Both the position numbers and the translations under genes were made by a program. Source: Macrosoma leucophasiata (taxonomy: Eukaryota > Arthropoda > Insecta > Lepidoptera > Hedylidae). Taken from it: 64,000 bases of DNA. The stretch covers positions 18,236,001 to 18,300,000 of the forward strand of contig JAWQUS010000032.1 in NCBI GenBank assembly GCA_036365455.1, given 5' to 3'. Positions 58,966 to 64,000 of this stretch are shown here, piece after piece; the stretch's first letter is position 1; every line of letters starts with the position of its first letter. Below the pieces are notes generated by a model. That model searched no databases, was not told the origin of the DNA, and was given only the letters and a program-made list of their open reading frames with translations.

Positions 58966-59108
58966 GGTTGGTCCAGCGGTGTGAGATGACCGTTTGATTT
59001 GAAGGGTCGCGGGTTCGATCCCCGCACCGGGACAAATATTTGTATGACCTACAGATATTTGTTTCGGGTCTGGGTGTTTGTGTATGTGTTGTATGTGTAC
59101 AACGGCAC
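58966..59108 (+). mobile_element. SINE-C, 3'-truncated
   Basis: GACGACCCGGTTGGTCCAGC through GGTTCGATCCCCGC to TGTACAACGGCAC, where it meets another tRNA-like scrap (CTAGTTCGAGTCCCGCG, about 59128-59144). Confidence 0.8.
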
Positions 59109-59421
59109 TAGGCTAGCAATCCAGTGATCGCTAGTTCGAGTCCCGCGCAGAGACTTCTTTTGCACTATTTCTAAAAAGTCTGTAAAATATTACACTCACA
59201 TGTGTGATATTCCAAAAAGTACAATAAAATCTAAAAACAAGTGATCTTTGAAACAAGGCAACAACCATGTCAATTGACAAAACCGAGTATATCCGGATAT
59301 GTTATCCGGTTTCCGCGACCAAATGTCGGAGCGTCAATGCTTTCGCCGACTAATTGCGTCCGAAAACAGGGTTCACACACATGGCCTAAATGACAATTTA
59401 CCATGGTAAGGTAAATAAAAT

Positions 59422-59615
59422 ACGCTTACACTCACAGCCCCACAGTAGGTATAAACCTGTGTCGTGGGTGCCGGGGTACATATACAACACAAACACCCAG
59501 ACCCGAAACAAATATCTGTAGGCCATACAAATATTTGTCCCGGTGCGGGAATCGAACCCGCGAACCTTCGAATCAAACGGTCACCTTACGCCGCTGGACT
59601 AGCCGAATCGTCAAA
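59422..59615 (-). mobile_element. SINE-C copy
   Basis: AAATACGCTTACACTCACAG to CCGCTGGACTAGCCGAATCG, both boxes readable. Confidence 0.82.
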
Positions 59616-59975
59616 TTTGACTACGGAATCCTAATAAAAAATACCCACATAATACCGCCCCTTCGTTTGCGATAAAGGTTAAAAATAGTCAATTTTCTTG
59701 AATGTACTATGACAACTTCCACCCACGGTCTTTCAAGATCCATTATACATCAGCAGATGCATGTCTTTACCGTCTGCCTCTGATGACCTCTGACATATTA
59801 AGTGAGAGCTAACGATGTTCCGTATAGTCCAGTAGAATGAGCATTTAACTGACTAATTTTGGAAGGATGCCAGTTAATTCTTTTTACTATGTAGAACCCA
59901 TCATAAATTTATGTTTTTGAGGTCTGAGGTTGTGTCCCGCGTCTTGGAAATAAGAGTGCGACTAGTATTTTGCGT
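59616..59975. other. Spacer, no gene seen
   Basis: No feature recognised. Confidence 0.45.
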
Positions 59976-60066
59976 TTAAATTAAACTTGCGGATTTTCTC
60001 GCGTATACACTCCCAAACTTCTTACACCCGACGTTTCGGTCGCGAGAAAATCCGCAAGTTTAATTT
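59976..60066. repeat. Perfect 26-bp foldback
   Basis: AAATTAAACTTGCGGATTTT and CTCGCG pair exactly with CGCGAGAAAATCCGCAAGTT and TAATTT; the loop carries ACCCGACGTTTCGGT. Related single-arm sequences are at 27590 and 53630. Confidence 0.85.
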
Positions 60067-60152
60067 CTACAATGTACGAAGCTCGCGAAAACCTACGAAA
60101 ACGTTATTTTGTGTTTATCTCGTTTACTACGCGGGTTAAGAAATATTTTTTT

Positions 60153-60440
60153 ACTGGTGGTAGAGCTCCAGTGAAGGAGCTCGCGGGCGTAGGCACCACC
60201 GCATTACCTAATATACTTGCCGCTAAATGGTAGTGTTCAGCACTATCGTGTTCCGGTCAGGTGGTAATGTACGGCCCTGTAATTTCCGGCATAGAGGCAT
60301 AACACCTAATGCCTCAGGAGTGGCAGCGCAACTGCATTTTGACCTCTGTTCATTGTGTGGGTGTCTATAGGCTGCAGTCATCACTTAACATCAATGTGAA
60401 CTGCATGCTTGTTTGCCACTTCCATTATATAAAAAAAAAT
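60153..60440 (+). mobile_element. SINE-A, full length
   Basis: GAGCTCC AGTGAA GGAGCTC stem-loop; tail of 9 A. Confidence 0.9.
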
Positions 60441-60744
60441 TCAGACTTATTTGTCATATCATTATCAATCTTTTTGTTGTGAAATTTATAATAAAAAAAA
60501 TTAATAGAACGACGCGCAAAATTAAGTCACGAATTGTTTTCAAGTGTAATGCCTTTTTTTTATTGGTGAGAATTATCCTTATCATTCAGAGACATAAAAA
60601 ATAGACTAAAACTCATACCTACCTAATATACACATAAAAAATAATGATCGGTCAAGACGTTTCGGAGAAGTATTGTTATATACGCAACGACACGACAATT
60701 TTATATTTTAGAGATATACAATACATCAGAGCATTTTTATAGAG
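60441..60744. other. AT-rich spacer, no gene seen
   Basis: A 63-codon plus frame (60413-60604) is Lys/Ile-rich chance sequence. Confidence 0.45.
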
Positions 60745-61190
<446 letters not shown>

Positions 61191-61224
61191 TTCTACAAGA
61201 TAAATGAGCAACCTATGCCCAGGT

Positions 61225-61370
61225 TGTATAAAGATACAACGCCAGCTTCCCATCTGCATATTATTATCTATTCAGCCTGCGTGTTCCGCCTCAAGAGACA
61301 ATGACATCGCGGTACGTCTCTGTTGTGTGCTAGGCGGTGGTGATTTAAGTAATACTTTATGTGATTTTTT
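61225..61370 (+). repeat. Two-copy repeat, partner at 63.02 kb
   Basis: CCATCTGCATATTATTATCT, CGCCTCAAGAGACAATGACA and TAGGCGGTGGTGATTTAAGT align with 63060-63145. No coding frame. Confidence 0.5.
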
Positions 61371-61454
61371 TTTAATAAAATGGCATCGCTATTACGCATA
61401 TTGCCAGTGTCAAGTAAAATGATATTTCATATTCACAAGCAGCGTAAAAGTAAG

Positions 61455-61600
61455 AGTCAGTCGGTCAATTATCAGTCAGTCAGTCAGAGTCACAGTCAGT
61501 AATTCGAATTACAATGAAGTTTTGGAGGCAAACTGAAAAGCCGTGTTTTCGCGTTGTTATTCTATTTCTCTATACACGGGCACTGTAATAAACCTATATC
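61455..61600 (+). other. Possible short transcript or first exon
   Basis: TCAGTCAGTCAGTCAGAGTC is followed by ACAATGA at 61511. The ATG frame (61514-61588) reads MKFWRQTEKPCFRVVILFLY then TRAL and a stop, with AATAAA right after the TAA. Kozak-like context, but 24 codons is too few to call a gene. Confidence 0.2.
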
Positions 61601-61867
61601 AAACAAAATGCCATCAACTTTATTAAATATAACTCCAAAATACACCAAGAAAATGAAATAAAATTAGAGCACCACACGCCTCTTTCAAGGTTCCCGCCAA
61701 AACTCTTATGTGGTTATAAATACTACAATCGTCTGATCATCAAAACACCATATAACCTCTTCTATACGGTCGGATCCAACCGCTCCGTCGTGTCTTTGGT
61801 CGGGTTGATATAACCAGACCAATTTTGGTTGAAGTAATCGGCCTTGGTCGTGAGCGCATCCCTCCCG

Positions 61868-62168
61868 ACCATAGAGCAACGCGGCCCACCGGTCGCGGCA
61901 GACCAGAGGAGAGTAGCCATAGCGAGTATAACCGATGCAAAACAGTCTGTAAATTTTTTGCGGGGGGAAATGCGTGCGACACACACGCACACTATAAAAA
62001 TCGTCTATTACTACGAAACTCACACCTTGACTTTAACAAAATACAGAAACAATTTCACGCACACATTTAAACATCTAGGCGACAGGTATAGGCCCATTTG
62101 GGCTTGTACTTTGACAGAGGGGAAAGCCTGCATATGGCTACTCCCCTCCGGTGTTGCTCTATGCTCCC
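61868..62168. mobile_element. Family E inverted-repeat element
   Basis: CCATAGAGCAACGCGGCCCA...GAGGAGAGTAGCCATAG at the left and CATATGGCTACTCCCCTCCG...TTGCTCTATG at the right are inverted. The middle holds TTTGCGGGGGGAAATGCG and GGGCTTGTACTTTGACAG. Partial copies are at 30.2 and 53.1 kb. Confidence 0.65.
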
Positions 62169-62257
62169 GACAAGCTGCGTCCGTGGTCGGCTCCGACCGT
62201 TCTCCGACCGTCTGGACAGCTGTCGGCCAACGCGACACACATAAAGTCTGATTCACA

Positions 62258-62403
62258 CATGTCAGTGCAGTGGCGGATTACATATACATTACTATCTAAC
62301 CGGAATACGATGGTCCCGAAGATTATCATTTAGCGGCAGATAGGTTAGGTTATGCGATGGTGCCTACGCCCTTGAGCTCCTACACTTGGAACTCTACCAC
62401 CAG
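62258..62403 (-). repeat. Old SINE-A 5' half
   Basis: GTGGCGGATTACATATACAT to GGAACTCTACCACCAGG; stem GAGTTCC/GGAGCTC. Confidence 0.65.
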
Positions 62404-62600
62404 GAAAGTTATCTCCATCGCTCGGTGTAAAATACAACAGGTAATAACTTGAACACCGATGTCAACTATTATGGTGTAAAAAGGTTCACCCTTTTGGTCC
62501 CCAGGTAGGCAATGAAAAATCTCAAAAATTCGTTTTTTGTGATTTTAATGCTAATAAACTAATTTAAGAAATAATAAATCTTATACAGATTATGTAACGA

Positions 62601-62605
<5 letters not shown>

Positions 62606-62643
<38 letters not shown>

Positions 62644-62657
62644 TCTCTTTCTCTTTT
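62606..62657. repeat. (TC)n microsatellite
   Basis: About 24 CT units with a short GCC interruption. Confidence 0.95.
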
Positions 62658-62767
62658 TTAATCGGGAATAATTTTTGTAAGGACTTAGCTCTAAAATAAC
62701 CCCTAAGTAACTAAAAGAAAATATAAATGAGCGACATATACAACAATGCATGCATACAATCTGTAGA

Positions 62768-62992
62768 ATACTTGCCGCTAAATGGTAGTGTTCAGCACTA
62801 TCGTGTTCCGGTCAGGTGGTAATGTACGGCCTTGTAATTTCTGGCACAGAGGCATAATACCTTAGGCCTCTGGAGCGGTAACGCATCTGCACTTTGACCT
62901 TTCTCTTTGTGTGGGTGTCTATAGGCAGCAGTCATCACTTAACATCAATGTGAACTGCATGCATGCTTGCCACTTCGAAAACATAAATAAAA
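62768..62992 (+). repeat. SINE-A, 5'-truncated
   Basis: Starts ATACTTGCCGCTAAATGGTA; tail AACATAAATAAAAA. Confidence 0.8.
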
Positions 62993-63014
62993 ATCCCAGT
63001 ATACATAATATTAT

Positions 63015-63160
63015 ATAGCTAGCACGACGCTGTATCCGTCTGCACTACAACACCAGAACCCCATCTGCAAATCTATTCAGACAGTGTGTGTCGCTTCAAG
63101 TCATTGTGACGTTATCTGTTATGTACCAGGCGGTGGTGATATAAATTATGATTCATGTAT
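63015..63160 (+). repeat. Two-copy repeat, partner at 61.2 kb
   Basis: CCATCTGCAAATCTATTCAG, CGCTTCAAGTCATTGTGACG, CAGGCGGTGGTGATATAAAT. Confidence 0.5.
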
Positions 63161-64000
63161 TTATGCATACTAAAATCGCTTTGTTGGTCGAAAGTCGACC
63201 AAACATTTTTATTCACATTTATACCACATCTGATCGTATAACCTACAGTAATTTAAATAATTAATATTATTGTCATCTACAATCATTAAGCTTTAGCTAA
63301 AGCTCAAGTGAGTTTTGAAGGATATGTTAACGGATTCATCGAAATTTAAATTTCTGAAACTGGCGGAAACTGATATAAGTCAAAAATTAACATTTTACAG
63401 GAGGAAAAGAACAAGATTAAAAAATTCTAGTTCGATCTATGTGGGATTAGTTGAACTTCTTTTTTTGTAGATTGAAATATTCACTTTCAAGTGCATATAA
63501 TTTTTTCCAGTAAATAAGGTACTGTAGTTTTAAAGTCATTCTATAAAAACCTGTGAGTTGTATCTTTTTTATTTGCTCAAATTACGTGATAAATGATAGT
63601 TTAAATAATCAGTATGAAAAAATCGATTTTCATGATCATGAAAAACGTGATCCTGATTCAATTCTTCATTCTAGAGTTTATAGATAGTTCGCATATTTGT
63701 AATTTGAATTCTTAATATGTTAATCTTCGTTTGTTTTTTTTTTGTTACTATTATGTGATTTGTACAAACTGTTGTTTGAGTGCCTAGTACATAATTTTTC
63801 ATGTGATTAAGTAGGCAAACAATTAAAAATTTAAAAATCTCAGGACTGCGTCACACACCAAATTAAATGTTCACCTCCTAGTTTACAACTTACTGCATGC
63901 AACATGTGTGCGATAGAAAGGAAATGCACAGACTGCTTAAATTCACTGTTCAAGCTTGTGATATATTTCTTTAATCTATACTATATATTTCACTATATAA
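63161..64000. other. AT-rich terminal spacer, no gene seen
   Basis: No open frame of note, no recognised repeat, only A/T-rich unique-looking sequence. Confidence 0.55.

Larger units (their letters stand above)
58607..59359. mobile_element. Inverted-repeat DNA element with two SINE passengers
   Basis: Arms of about 70-77 bp (58607-58683 and 59289-59359) pair imperfectly: GCAATTAGTCGGTAAAAGTA against GCTTTCGCCGACTAATTGC, then ACTCCGGCATTTAGGTATTT, GCGGAAACCGGATAACATAA. The interior holds an old SINE-A and a truncated SINE-C. No transposase. Confidence 0.7.

Noticed and set aside
62340..62356. TTAGG telomeric-type repeat
   Set aside because: Only TAGGTTAGGTT within an old SINE-A; no array.

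Overview
The window looks like gene-poor euchromatin from an insect, most likely a moth or butterfly. This is inference from content. It has AT-rich spacers, a spliceosomal intron, mariner, Jockey-, RTE- and CR1-type LINE debris, a Ty3/gypsy-type LTR element, and short repeats ending in CTAG next to a T that resemble the Helitron-like repeats common in Lepidoptera. Nothing prokaryotic, no CRISPR array and no rRNA gene was seen. Family names SINE-A to SINE-D and the other letters are local labels used only in this annotation.

The one convincing host gene is on the minus strand at 8552-11115. A 10-codon first exon encodes the start of a signal peptide. A 1.87 kb intron full of SINEs and one LINE tail follows, with GTGAGT and TTTTCAG borders. 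A 220-codon second exon encodes an acidic, Asn/Thr-rich secreted protein of unknown function. Weaker host candidates are a possible first exon at 23104-23150, a possible internal exon at 28149-28245, and promoter-like islands near 2.0 kb and 32.2 kb.

Almost everything else is transposable-element sequence. About 37 copies or pieces of a roughly 285-bp poly-A repeat (SINE-A) lie on both strands. Two tRNA-derived SINEs (B and C) and one 5S-rRNA-derived SINE with an (ATT)n tail (D) are also dispersed. Autonomous-type elements are: a 5.03 kb gypsy-type retrotransposon with two apparently identical 357-bp LTRs (42001-47030, minus, one internal stop); a 5'-truncated Jockey-type LINE (about 32.9-35.3 kb) with a mariner at its tail (about 35.3-36.4 kb); and LINE remnants at 6.0-7.0, 10.8, 13.9, 14.3, 26.6, 29.7, 39.7, 50.8, 56.0-57.4 and 57.7-58.5 kb.

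Two SINE-LINE partnerships can be read here. The SINE-B tail resembles the end of the RTE-like LINE pieces at 10.8 and 13.9 kb, and the SINE-A tail resembles the end of the CR1-like pieces. At 55.97-57.67 kb three insertions are nested: SINE-A holds an RTE-like LINE, which holds a 910-bp non-coding LTR element with a tRNA-Trp-type primer site and an exact 4-bp target duplication. Older structure underneath includes diverged tandem duplications (39.3-40.35 kb and 48.5-51.4 kb), a 68-bp minisatellite, several foldback/MITE families and palindromic tRNA-like elements.
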